A stretch of DNA of 64,000 bases, taken from Paragyromitra xinjiangensis (lineage: Eukaryota; Ascomycota; Pezizomycetes; Pezizales; Discinaceae). Both the position numbers and the translations under genes were made by a program. Below are positions 22,601 to 33,567 of the stretch, piece after piece. Where the stretch lies: contig JBCAMK010000001.1 in NCBI GenBank assembly GCA_038503065.1, positions 1,488,001 through 1,552,000 of the forward strand. The letters are read 5' to 3'. Within the stretch, counting starts at the first letter, position 1; each line of letters begins with the position of its first letter. The notes below the pieces were generated by a model that had not been told where the DNA came from, made no database searches, and worked only from the letters and a program-made list of their open reading frames with translations.

Positions 22601-22925
22601 ATTGAAGAACCGAAAGACGAGAATCTATGATCTCCTTTTTCTAGACCCTACTGCTTCCCTCATGATCTGTTTGCTTACAAGCGAGCTTCCCCATTTCGAA
22701 ACCCTTTTGTACACGCTCTTTTCTACCCAGCAATAGAAATTTTCTTGACAAACCCAAAAAAATCACGGCGCCCTCTGCCTTTCGTGCCGAGTATCTAACC
22801 GTTTAGGATCATTGCCAATCATAGTCAATCACTCGTGTATTTTGAACTCTCCAAGCCACTCTCGGACCGATCCGCGAACCAATCCATATATATCCCACAG
22901 CCTCTTTCGAACATGGGGCGAGCAA
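19690..22925. other. Intergenic, 3.2 kb
   Basis: Starts with the F-box gene promoter. Scattered frames of 70-130 codons on both strands lack ATG starts, domains or splice partners. A 27-bp palindrome lies at 20473-20499 and a CAGTCGGT direct repeat near 21390-21420. From 21430 onward the DNA is AT-rich with nothing recognised. Confidence 0.45.
20473..20499. repeat. 27-bp palindrome with GAA/TTC blocks
   Basis: Near-perfect inverted repeat made of alternating GAA and TTC triplets (GAAGCTTC, TTA, GAAGCTTC), reminiscent of a heat-shock element but with 3 rather than 2 bases between the middle blocks. It is far from any supported start codon. Confidence 0.6.
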
Positions 22926-23363
22926 TCAAGTCGATATCATGCTAGGTTCGGCTTGGCGGGAGCAATCATGGTGGCTCTCCGACGCGCAGCTGTCTGCCGT
23001 TAAGCTGGAGGGTGGGGGCGATGGAGGATGGAATTCTTGGGACATTGGAATATGATCGGAGTCATCTGTAGTAATTGGGAGACGTTTCGAGTTATTGGAT
23101 GCCCTATTCGATGATTCGTCGAGGGACCCTCTTCGACCTAAACGGGAACCTATTGCAGGTTCGTCTAGGATATCATCCTCGTAGTCGTTGGATGAGGACC
23201 TTGCCTGCTGCTTCTCGCTTGAAGATGAAATGCTAGCATCGTCTTCTTCATCGGAATCGTAATGAGAGAAGGGAGTCGAGGGAACAATCTCGACGCGGTC
23301 CAGAAACCGGACGAGTTTCGTCGGCTTTCTACCGGCAGTTGGAGATGATTTTGAGGACCTCAT
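22926..23363 (-). CDS. Small acidic Ser-rich protein, 145 aa, function unknown
   Basis: Open frame with a proper ATG (23363) and TAA stop. A basic head (MRSSKSSPTAGRKPTKLVRF) is followed by LDRVEIVPSTPFSHYDSDEE and then acidic, serine-rich, apparently disordered sequence with many SS and SD pairs, and a Pro/Ser stretch (HPPSPPPSSL). KLVRF fits the RVxF pattern used by protein phosphatase 1 partners, though so short a motif is weak evidence. No family recognised. The sustained acidic/serine character makes a random frame unlikely. The gene might have further exons that I cannot define. Confidence 0.45.
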   Translation of the reverse strand: MRSSKSSPTAGRKPTKLVRFLDRVEIVPSTPFSHYDSDEEDDASISSSSEKQQARSSSNDYEDDILDEPAIGSRLGRRGSLDESSNRASNNSKRLPITTDDSDHIPMSQEFHPPSPPPSSLTADSCASESHHDCSRQAEPSMIST

Positions 23364-24517
23364 GACTGGGTTTCGATGGTGTCTTAATCCCCAGAGAAGG
23401 AGGATGTGACCATACTTAAAGGCGAGAACAAACTGTATGATATTTGATTATCCATATTATCATCAATTGGGTTCCGAGGAGGTGGGGGATTGACCCCCGC
23501 AAATACAGAGATACTGCTGTTGTCGCCGAGGAGGATTTTGAATCGAACGGCTTCGTTCCACCCAAATACTTGGTGATAGCCTTGAGGAAATCAACATCAG
23601 GCCAATATTGGTTGTGCCCACCCAGTAAGAATCTTGCAGAATGCCTCAAGCAATGATCTGCAGAATTCGAAATGAGGGTGAGACTTTTCAGGCTCGTGAG
23701 ATCTTGTGACTTTGGCCGCATGTTGGCGAAATGAGTCATATACCTATCAAACCCACGGTTATAACTTCTCCAGAACCGCTCCCCGCCATATCTATGCAGG
23801 AACAAGGTATTTTTAGGGATTAGAAGGTGGAGTAAATCTTGCTGTCGGCTATGTCTTGGGTCGGGGTGTGCTTCCGTGGCAGCTCGGACACCCTTACACG
23901 AGAGAAAACCCCGCGGAATGCAGGCGGTACCGGTTCAGACTGCATGAAATAAAAAGAACCTGCGTACTCCGAGATTCAGGCCAATAGAGAACCTAAGGGC
24001 TGACGATTCGCATTTGCCAGGATACATACTTAAGCATGGTTGCGAGCGTGAAACATCAATGTCTGTACACGTCACGATGCCTCTTAAGGAACGGGCATAC
24101 CCGACCGCCTCAAGTCGGTTGCTGCTTGACCTTATTTATGCATGAACATTTTTGAGTGGGCTTCCAAACGTTTCATGTTTCATAAAGACTTAGAGTCCTG
24201 CGCACTAAATTCATTTTTTTTCCGAGTGCGCACGAACCTGATTGGCAGCAAAAGCACTTATCCGTGATACAACGCATGGTCTACTATGACGCAAGAGCGC
24301 AAAAGATAATTTTTCTATCGGCTCACTCGGTTTCACAAATTATCCCAAAGCCCGAAGGCGCCCCGGGGCCGCATTAAGCAAGAAAGAGGGGAATGGATAT
24401 TCAACGCAACGGGAAAAATAAAGGAAAAAAAAGCACATCACAATAGTCTACCTACCGTATGCAAGATGTCCGGGAACGCCCACCATGTAAAAAGAAATAA
24501 ATAACATCTCGTCGCAG
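23364..24517. other. Intergenic
   Basis: A 129-codon minus-strand frame at 23416-23805 has no ATG start or domain and was not accepted. No other feature seen. Confidence 0.4.
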
Positions 24518-25354
24518 TCAGTCCAGCCATAACCAACTCGGCCTAACTTCCTTCGGCGGCAGCTTGACTAGCGTTGTGTCGAAGTACTCTATCCGCAATT
24601 CGTTTTCCAGCCTATTACGACGGTTGCCGGTGAAGCGACGGTATTCTTCTAGTGTGCTAGAGAGATTCCATCTTTTTGCCACGAGCTTGAGTCAGTTTCA
24701 AGGCCGGAAGAGGAGGGGGAGGTGCATACCCTTGCAGACGACGGAGGCATCCAATGACGGTCCCCGTTCGGTGTCGCCCCATGGAGCATGAAACGAGGAT
24801 TGGGAAGTTCTCGGGATTGATTATGTGCTATTCCGGCTTCTGTCAGCGGAAAAAATTTGAGATCATGCGGAACATTGAGTGATCATGAGACAAATACCTC
24901 TAAGGCATCAGTAATAGACTCAACAGTAATCGCATCCCAGGGCGCGCCGCCCTCTTGGAGGCCAAGGTGGTAGAGTGTGATGTCTTTATCATCAACCCAG
25001 CCAAGCAGAGCTTCGTTGGGTTCTTCGACGGCTGTGGATATAGGTGTCAAAAATCTAGAGTGGGGAAATAATAGCATAGAAAAAGAAAAGATAGAGAAGG
25101 CAATAATAATAAGATATATGAATTAAAGGGCCAATCCATAGTATCCAATTATGAAGACAGGATAGCTTCCTAAAGCTCCGATATAAAAGTTGGGATCATT
25201 CCACAAAAGGAATCCTACCAAGCCAGATAATAGCCTTCAACTTCAACTCTGACAAAAAGCTCAGATTAATTGACGTCGGCTGCCCGCTTCTAAATAGACC
25301 CTCCTCAACCTGACAAAAATTCGGCGGCGGTACAAGCTTGTTAAATTGCGACAT
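24518..25354 (-). CDS. Siw14/Oca-type atypical dual-specificity phosphatase
   Basis: Four exons on the minus strand: 25354-25219, 25031-24898, 24827-24730 and 24671-24518, giving 173 residues from the first in-frame ATG. Family hallmarks are [34 protein letters not shown] across the first splice, and the P-loop [10 protein letters not shown] (C-x5-R), then [13 protein letters not shown]. Members of this plant and fungal atypical DSP family (PF03162) include Siw14, an inositol pyrophosphatase, and the Oca proteins. The residue before the catalytic Cys is Ser where His or Val is usual. The frame is open upstream to about 25490 without an ATG, so an N-terminal exon may be missing. It is divergent from the RRM gene, with 265 bp between the two ATGs. 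Confidence 0.85.
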
Positions 25355-25619
25355 CTGATCAGTCGTTTCTCTGTTGCTGAAGCTTCGAGCTTGAGGGGTG
25401 TCAAGGAAAGACACGTTTTGAACAAATGACGTTCCGTTTTGAGCCGCAGGGGTCAACGCTGATCGACAGGGTAACTTCCAGCCTTGGCAGAACTAAAACA
25501 GAAGCTTGAGCCAACGTCAATGCCAAGCCGCGAGTCTGGCGTGGACGTCTAGGCTCTGGACTCGATAAACCTCAAAGTCCATCGATTTGAACTGTCGACA
25601 GATTCACAAAACAGCAGAT
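25355..25619. promoter_or_regulatory. Candidate bidirectional promoter
   Basis: Only 265 bp separate the ATGs of the phosphatase (minus) and the RRM gene (plus). Both promoters must overlap here unless the phosphatase has an extra 5' exon. No named site identified. Confidence 0.5.
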
Positions 25620-26569
25620 ATGGCTTCGAACTCACCACCCGCTGCTGCAGTACCAGCTGGTACTCCGTCTTCTACGTATGGCATTGCACCCCCCCTCCCC
25701 TCTCCCTCTCGAAAGCTTCATATGAACTCACTGACACTCCTCCAGAGTCTACGTAGCTTGCCCCCTCTAGCCTATAGCAAAGCTCTACTAATACCCCACC
25801 AGATTCGAAATCTCGAGGAATCCGTCAAGATCCCCCTCCTGAAGCAGTCCCTCACTGCCATCTTCTCTCAATACGGCAACATCATCGACCTCGTCGCGAA
25901 AAAGAACCTCAAGGCAAAAGGCCAAGCTTTCGTGGTCTTCGACTCCCCTGCCGCTGCAGAACAAGCCATCAAAGAGGTGCAGGCTTTCCCGTTGTTTGAT
26001 AAGCCTATGGTTCTTGCGTTTGCCAAGACCCGCAGCGACGCAACTGTGAAGAGAGAGGTTGGGGGGGAGGAAAGCGCGGATTTTGAGGCACATAAAAGGA
26101 GGAGACTGGCTGAGAAAGGTTTCTTTCACAGTTGCCTTGATGTGTCAGCTGGTACTGATTCTTGTGGGTGACAGATCGTAAGCAAGCTCTTGCTGCACTC
26201 GAGTCCCAACGCCGACCCGCTGCTGGAACTGCTGCCGCTGCTACCGACGCCCCCAAAGCTGCTGCCAAAAAGACAGGTGGTGGACTCAAGTCTACTGCAC
26301 CTGCTGCGGCACCGCAGATTCCCGACGAGTACCTTCCGCCCAATACGACACTCTTCCTACAGAATCTACCCGACGATGCAAACGAGAGTATGCTCACGTC
26401 ATTATTTGGGCGCTTTGATGGATTTAAGGAGGTTCGTATGGTACCGGGAAGGAAGGGGATTGCATTCGTGGAGTTTGAGCAACTGGAAGGGGCTATTGGG
26501 GCGAAGGAAGGGATGGGTGGGATGGTGCTGGAGGATAAGATCGTTAAGGTCACGTACCAAAGACAGTAG
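25620..26569 (+). CDS. U1A/U2B''-type snRNP protein with two RRMs
   Basis: Four exons, 25620-25675, 25746-25752 (7 nt), 25803-26118 and 26175-26569, encode 257 residues. RRM1 has RNP2 VYIRNL and RNP1 KGQAFVVF; RRM2 has RNP2 LFLQNL and RNP1 KGIAFVEF. The linker is rich in Ala, Lys and Pro. The stretch LEESVKIPLLKQSLTAIFSQ, then NIIDLVAKKNLKAKGQ, is characteristic of the U1A/U2B''/SNF family, which binds a U1 or U2 snRNA stem-loop in the spliceosome. The micro-exon supplies the bases for T-V-Y at the start of RNP2. Skipping it breaks the frame, and intron 2 has a CTACTAAT branch site. Whether it acts in U1, U2 or both cannot be told from sequence. Confidence 0.92.
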
Positions 26570-26967
26570 TCAGTGGTGGTTGAGAATAGTGGATCATTAC
26601 GTGTATTATATCATACAAAAACGAAGTGTCGCGTGAGGCTTTGGAATGAGTTTTGTTTATCCAAATACAGGCAAGTATGGGGCTAGGGGGAATTGCAAGC
26701 CCTTTGGAGACCCCACATCATTCTTCTGCTGTTATTGCTATATGCTCCTTCACAGCTACATTCTAGTATCATGTATCCAAACACCTCTCAATAACAGCAA
26801 TGCACAACAACCGTGGCCAACGCCAACGCCTAATTCAAGTCCTCCTACGGGAAGGCTCAAAAGCAAAAAATAAAGGATAAAAAGCAAAAAAATCACCCCT
26901 CTTTGCTGAATCTTCCCGGTACTCTACGCACCCCTCTCTTTAATACCCACCGCCACCACATTTCCTC
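26570..26967. other. Convergent 3' intergenic region
   Basis: 398 bp between the tail-to-tail RRM and AP-1 sigma genes. No gene or structure seen. Confidence 0.5.
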
Positions 26968-27647
26968 TCAACTCATAAGACGGCTCAACCCCTCTTCATC
27001 CCCCTCTGTATCCTCGATTGCATCCTGCTGTGCAATACACCGCAGTAAATTCTTTTTACTGCTTTCCTGCATCTCGCCGGCTATCAACAGCTCGTCAAGG
27101 ATGAAATATGCCTTCTGGAAATTGAAGATGATGTCCAACTCGCACACGTTGCCGTAGTACTTGTCCATTTGCTCGACGTAGCGGTGCACAATTTCCAAGG
27201 TAATCAACTCGTTGTCTGTACTATCGATCCCAGTCACGAAGAAGAGAGAGGCGTAGCGACGGTATACCACTTTCATATCTGTGTGTGTGGGACATTATTA
27301 GTGGATAGAGCTTGGAGGGGTTTTTGGTGGGGAAGGAGTGAGGGGAAGAAGGATGGGGCGGGACGCACCTTTGTATTCGAGGAAATTACACATGCGGGTT
27401 CTGCGTGCGAGGACGAGCTGTGTGACTTCTCGAACGATTTTAGATTTTTCTTTTGGCGAAAGGGTGGTGAACCATTTTGACAGGCGCTGCCGATATCCAT
27501 GAGTCAGTTCAAGCCCAAGCTCAAGTAGCTCAAGGAAGGGGGGGAACGAACCACTTTGCCTTGTCGAGAAAGAAGAATCAGGTATCTGTAAAAGCTCAAT
27601 TAGTTTTTAATCCTTGACACAGAATTATGGACTGACCGTATTGCCAT
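26968..27647 (-). CDS. APS1: AP-1 clathrin adaptor complex sigma subunit
   Basis: Small chain of the AP-1 adaptor, which sorts cargo between trans-Golgi and endosomes. Four exons on the minus strand, 27647-27637 (11 nt), 27585-27552, 27486-27369 and 27278-26968, give 157 residues, the normal family length. The product runs [20 protein letters not shown], then the near-invariant [29 protein letters not shown], and [32 protein letters not shown] lies in the region that binds dileucine sorting signals in AP complexes. The C-terminal 25 residues are variable and acidic. Closeness to AP-1 rather than AP-2 rests on overall wording ([20 protein letters not shown]). Confidence 0.93.
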
Positions 27648-29095
27648 TCTTTTTCTTTCTACAGACTTGTTATCTCGAGGCTGTTATTGATCTCGTGGAG
27701 AACTCCGAACTGCTATGGTGCCAGGTCTCCACACGTGGCATGGGGTAGTATGCGGCACGTGTGTATATCTTAGTATGGTAGCTATAAACCGCGAACCAGG
27801 ACCCTTAAAATCACAGACCTAACCCTGGGAATCAGAGGCCAATAGCAGCAACTGGGATATCAGAAAAACCATCTCACAATTCCAGTGTATTTTTTTCTCC
27901 ACTAAGCCTGCTTCAAAGAGTATAGTAGATTGAGCTAATTTCGCAGTCCCACGATGTCGCAACCGTTCTAAATGGTTAGCAATCCCAGCAACGACAGCAA
28001 GCGTGGGAAAAACGAAGTGTCGCGTGCTCTTCTCAGAGATTCTGTCACTATGGTAGCACAGCCTTGTTTCATCAAACTCTAAAAATCCCGAGTGATGTGC
28101 TTGGGCCACATCAATCATTGGTCTATTGCCGCTTTCTCTCGCCTCGGAAGTTCGGCCTCGCTGTCCCTTCCTGCGCCTGAGTCTGACTGCAGGGAAGACA
28201 AAAGCAAGTTTTCACCGTTTCCCTCGATAGCGATGGATGTCGTGCCCATCCTGTATCGTGCGCCAAATCAGGATATTTCTAATTCGAGCGTCCGAGGGGA
28301 CGAGATGAGAAACGCGAAACGACTGGAGGTTCTGGAAAGTAGAGTATTGGATAGTTCGTTTAAATGAAGCTTGGGTTTTGGTACTCGGGAGACAGCTGCG
28401 GATTTACCATTATTATTATTATTTTTCAGCCGGTCTCGAGACGGCGACAGGGAGGAGAGAGCAGATTGCGAACCCGACCGGGACCTGCATTCAGGATTTG
28501 TTACCAGAGAGTGAGCGAGCGAGTATGAGTGCGAAACGGAATATGGATGGGAAAAAAGCAGTCAAACACCGCCCGAAGCCTGCGCTCCTCCAAACCACAC
28601 GATACAAAGCTCGTGAGGCACGTAGAATCTCCATTTGGTGGTCGGCCGAAGATAATTCCCCTCTTTGAGGCTCAGCATGAATCACGATCACGATCCTCCG
28701 CATCCCTTCACAGCTGATTGTGGGGCAAGGGCGTCAGAAAGACGTCTGCGAGGCATCGATTTCCCTCTTTTGGCGGAAGCCTAGAGTAACCGAGGCCGGG
28801 GTTCACAGAGCTTTCGCAAGTTTCTGAGTCTGTTGTGACGATCACTCGCAGTAGTCTCAGATTCCAGCGTCCTCCCCGCAATCTATACACAGATCCAGGC
28901 CCTCCGTTGGCCACCATGCGAAACTCACATAAACCTGAAGGGTAGGTACACGAACCCTTGCATAACTAGACTCACCACAGCCTACATAGGGGCACTAGAC
29001 CCCTCTCTCTGGACAAATTTTTCTTCCCTCTTTCTTTTGCTTTTCCTTGCTATCGATCCGACGATCCCCATGCCCTCGTCGCAGCCGCAGCTGCT
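27648..29095. other. Intergenic, 1.4 kb
   Basis: Divergent region between AP-1 sigma and the membrane protein gene. Frames of 75-100 codons at 28092-28700 have no domain and were not accepted. An ATT run occurs near 28408-28424. Confidence 0.45.
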
Positions 29096-30388
29096 ATGGC
29101 GCCTATTCCTACAACTATCTCGCCGGCAGTAAAAGCGTTCCACACTATTCTCGACCCGGCAATAAAAGAATTCAACACAATCCTCCGTCACTTTGGGTTC
29201 GACGACTGCCCAGGCTACGAAGATGAGATCGATATACCAGGAGAAGGTGGGCCAGGAGGTGGGATTGGAGGGGGAGGGCCCATAGGTGGACCGACAGGTG
29301 CCCAAAGGAGTGGCATTCTGTTAGTAATAATGATGTTTGCGTTTTTGGCCGTGGTGTTTACAATTGTTGCGGGGTGGATATGGTGTGTTGCTGCCCAGGA
29401 GCCAACTTATTACTCTGTGCGAGAAGGGCGGAGAGGATCGTGGAAAACCAAGAGAGTCGTTCCTTTTAGAGGTAATTACTTCCTGCTTCTATTTCTATCA
29501 CGAGTGGTGCTGGAGTTTGGACCTGTTGCATGCCTTACCCGTTATCGTTGCCTTCTATCCAATGGATAATGTCTGTGGTGCGGATTGAATTGCAGCAGCA
29601 CGCATGCTATTCATCCAACCCGCATTTCCCCCCGCTTCCGTCCAATCGCCAGCTAACCCACAACAGAATGGTACCGCCGTCGTCGCAACCTCCCACGCAC
29701 CAAATCCGACTTTTCACGTGAAGAAGATTACCATCGCGTTCTTGCTTTCCTTTCTGCGCGTAATTGGCACGGTCGCGTTCTTCCCAATGGCGAACCCGAT
29801 GACTATGATCCCGCCCATTGGAACCGTCCTAACGATACTCAATTCTGGCGCGAACACGGACATAAAGGATCCGCCGTGGCTTTTAACCCGCGCTCACCGT
29901 TGATGTCTGAGAGAGGGAAGGGGAATGGGGGGTATAGCACGTTTTCTAAGGAAGGAGGCGCGAGTATAGAAATACCTCGAGTGACCGTGGTGGACACAGA
30001 TGAAGGGTTGTTTACTAGTGTGCCATTCTCGCCACTTACGGTACCCGTACCACCACTTAGAAGGCCCCCATTAAAAGGGGTGAAGGGGAGGACGGCATCA
30101 TTATCAAATAGCTCAACAAGTCCTGAGGATGGGGAGCGGAGGCTTTACAGAGAGCAAAGAAGTCACTCATGGGGTGGGTGCAGCGGTAGTGGTGGCCGCG
30201 GTAAGCCGTGGAAATGTGGAAGGAGAGGATCAGGAGACTCAACTGACAGCTCGGGGAGGCGGTCAAGCTGGGGGAGCAGCGGGAGGGGAAGTAGTAGGAG
30301 CAATAGAAGCAGTAGGTCGAGTATTGGGATGGGACCTAGGGGGCTCGACGTGGTCGTTGAAGAAGTTTTGCCAGCGGTAGAGAAGTAA
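29096..30388 (+). CDS. Single-span membrane protein, 365 aa, function unknown
   Basis: Two exons, 29096-29471 and 29667-30388, joined in phase (GTAATT donor, CAACAG acceptor). Residues 1-50 are amphipathic (FHTILDPAIKEFNTILRHFG), then a Gly/Pro spacer (GEGGPGGGIGGGGPIGGP), then one strong transmembrane helix (GILLVIMMFAFLAVVFTIVA) near residue 73. After it comes a compact tryptophan-bearing region (FREWYRRRRNLPRTKSDFSR, SARNWHGRVLPNGE, DTQFWREHG) that looks conserved. The long tail is Ser/Gly/Arg-rich and low complexity. No signal peptide is visible, so topology is unclear. I do not recognise the family; the WYRRRR to FWREHG block would be the best search query. Confidence 0.7.
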
Positions 30389-33300
30389 ATGGGTCAATTC
30401 AGCATTAACTTAATTATACTTCGATTTCAGGTCATTCGGTTGGGTGGGTTTGTGAGGTGGTATCTTCTATCAACTTATTTCTTTGGTGTTTGTTCATGGC
30501 GTCAACCTATCGGGCGGTTACTAGCGGGAAATGGGTGGCATATCGGCGCTCCTTCGCATTCTTTGTTATTTTTTTGGCCTTTGGCGACAACTGACCGGTT
30601 TGGGTTTTGGGATCGGTTTATCTGATGATACTTTGTAGCTTACTTACGAATTTATGTTTTATCTGTTGTTTCTGTTTGTTTCTGGTTTGCGTTCTTCTTT
30701 TATGCTTGCAAGGTTTTCTGTTTTCACGCCTTTTCTCGCATGTTTGTATTTATTTCTACTCGTCACATGAAAGAGGCGCCTAGGCCTTACTACAATTGGG
30801 ATTGGTGGTAGTGACAGGTATTGTTGTGATAGTGATATGCTGTAGAGCGGGCACCTGCGTGTGTTATTAGCTACATTGAGTATCAATTGACCTTAGCAGG
30901 GGCGACGAGCTACATCTGGGAATTCTGACGTATTTGGAGCGATCCATTCGCCGGGTTTGGTTAAGTGAGTTATCTATTACAAACGTTGCGATAAGAGCGT
31001 TATTGAACCGGATGTAGTACAAATTGGGAAACGGGTTGTAACGGGTTGTAACATCTCAAGCAAAGACTTGAAAAAGCAAATAACCACCCAGCCCAGACTC
31101 TCAGGGCAGCGGGACTGCAACCAAGAACCAAGTATTGAAACGGCTACCCACCGCTTCATGTGCATACCCGTCACTCCGTAACCCGCATTACGTTAACTAC
31201 CGTCCGAAATTTAAACTAGCACCAGTAAATCCGAAATTCAAGACCAACCCGCCGATGTCATGTGTACACCAACACTCTGTTCCTGATCTCCGAAGGCTCC
31301 GGATGTTGGATGTTGGGTCTTAGCACGGGAGCGGGGTTCGACGCTTAAGGACTCGGGTCTTGTGGCAGCTAGGGATTAAAGGGGTCGTTGGCTGTAGCCT
31401 ATACATGGTAGGAAGGAGATGGCTTCTCACGATATATCACTCGCTACCCTTCTTCGTTCCAGCTGTCACCTTAAAGAAGCGCTTATAGGCAAGTGTACGG
31501 CATGATCGATTTTCTATACACTTCAATCCCACTTTCAGAATCGAATAATCGATTCCAGCCAAATTAATAACTTCCGCGATTCCCCACACAAAACTCTATT
31601 ATCCATCTGCGCCTCGCTGGTGAATTGCAGCCATGGGTGCCTACATCTAACTGCCGTCAATTATCCTAGGTTCCTCTCAACTCCCTGCTTCTCCCCCACG
31701 TGTTTCCAACTACAACCAGGATAACAATCGTGGTTTAGCCTATCACTGATAGTTTCCTTGGCTACCGTGCACCATATCCTTTGAGGATCTTCGATGTTAT
31801 TAAACGAGTTAGAGACTCTTCTTCCCGTACTCAAAGGGGACCGAGGGACATGACTATTTAGGCTAATCAGAGTCCTTGCTGCAGGAGATCGAATCTGCTA
31901 TACCAGGTTCTTGAGATGGAAGTAGATGTGAAGGAGGGAGAGATCTGGGTAGCAACCTAGTAGGATGTTTCGGCCCCGTCTCCCATCCATCACATGAAGA
32001 CACAAAAGAGTTTTTAGAAGCCGATTCCCATAACTTTTTCCAGTTACCATTAATGTGGCTCCTAGACATTGGTGAGCGACTGAGGATTCTCCCCGCTCAC
32101 TCTTGGAAGTCATAGCACTTTACAGATTACCCGGCTACCTCATAACTGATTAAAGATGAGGTCTCGGAAAGCTACAATCAAGATATTCATGTTCCCCAGC
32201 AGATTTTAGGACACCCTGCCAAGAATTCGAGGGGTAAACTCGCGGGTAACTTTAGGCCAAGTAGAGAAAATAGTAATCCCACAGAAACAGCTACCGTGCT
32301 CCGCAACAAGAATTATTTAGGCGAAAAAGCTAAAGGCCACGATGATTACATATAGTATTTGTATACAGAGACGGTTAAATCTAGCATTGGCGTAACCCAA
32401 GACTTTCTATTAGCCGACACCACCTAGTGGACTATAACATGTGGCGTGATATGTTAGATTTACTTAGAGATAATATCTTAACTCCTGCTAGGTGGCATCA
32501 TTCCAATTGAAAGTACTGATTTTGCTAGGGACGTTGCGATGCGCGGTAAATTCGATTTGATGGATCGGATTGGAACACGCACATAGAAACAACACTGAGC
32601 CCCATCTAGCAGGTCTAAATTCAGTCATAAGCATGCCTTAAAAGTGGTTATGGGCTGGGAAATACCTTAAATAAATCCTTAGGAGCCACTGTGCCAAGTG
32701 TATGGAAAAGCTGAACGTGCGCGAACAGCCACCGAGTGATATGTTATGATGAGCTTCAAACCTTCAACAAACTCAAATATATGTACATAAGATCTAATTA
32801 TAATTAATACCAACCGAATAGCAAAGTTAGATTCTTGCAGGAACCCACCACCGTGTTCCTTTCACCAGCGTGTCCGCGTCGTTCCCAGCCAACTTTCTGT
32901 TATTATAACCGCTAGTGCATAATTATAATTAAATACATGTACGTTAAGCGTCAGGTTGTTTCTCCTACGGATATCTTGATATTCCCACACCAGCAGATAA
33001 CTCGAGCCATGTAACATGCAGTCCAAGAAGAACAATGAGTACGCCTCTTATCTCGCCTCTTATTTCTACCCATTTCCGCAGCTCTTACAGGCCGCACAAA
33101 GTTTACAATTTCAGATCTATACGCATCACCAAATCCCTGGACGCAAGGATCGACTGGTTAGATAAACACAGATGTAGTCACGAGGATGGCAAAGCAGCAG
33201 ATTAGCCTTAAACTAGTGAAGAGCATATAGAGCTGAGCAGAGGTGAAGAGACATCATCAACACTACTTATCACTATTATACCCATTACACCATCCCACCC

Positions 33301-33567
33301 CGATAGGTTTCCCCACCACTGGTTAGTCTCACCAACTATCAAATATCATCTTCTCATACCCTCTGTAAGGTCCAGGTTAAACTAACATGATACAACTGAT
33401 ATAAAGCCAGCTGCTTCTCTACCTGTGGCAAGATATTAAACCTGCAGAGTAAACGCCAAGCACTCCATATTCGGCGACGCCAAGACATTCCGACTTAATC
33501 ACTCTAACCAAGTAAGGTTAGCAAGGAAATATGGATCGAAAATCCAGTTGAAGCACACTCCCTCTCA
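30389..33567. other. Intergenic, 3.2 kb, AT-rich
   Basis: No supported gene. Small features are a tandem AACGGGTTGT repeat near 31027-31050, palindromic TAATTATAATTA copies near 32795 and 32921, and one TACATGTA at 32934. Nothing else seen. Confidence 0.45.

Noticed and set aside
23416..23805. 129-codon minus-strand frame
   Set aside because: Begins at TTG, lacks an early ATG and any domain; could not be joined to the adjacent phosphatase or acidic protein.
28092..28668. Overlapping plus-strand frames of 91-96 codons
   Set aside because: Mixed composition, no domain, no consistent splice model.
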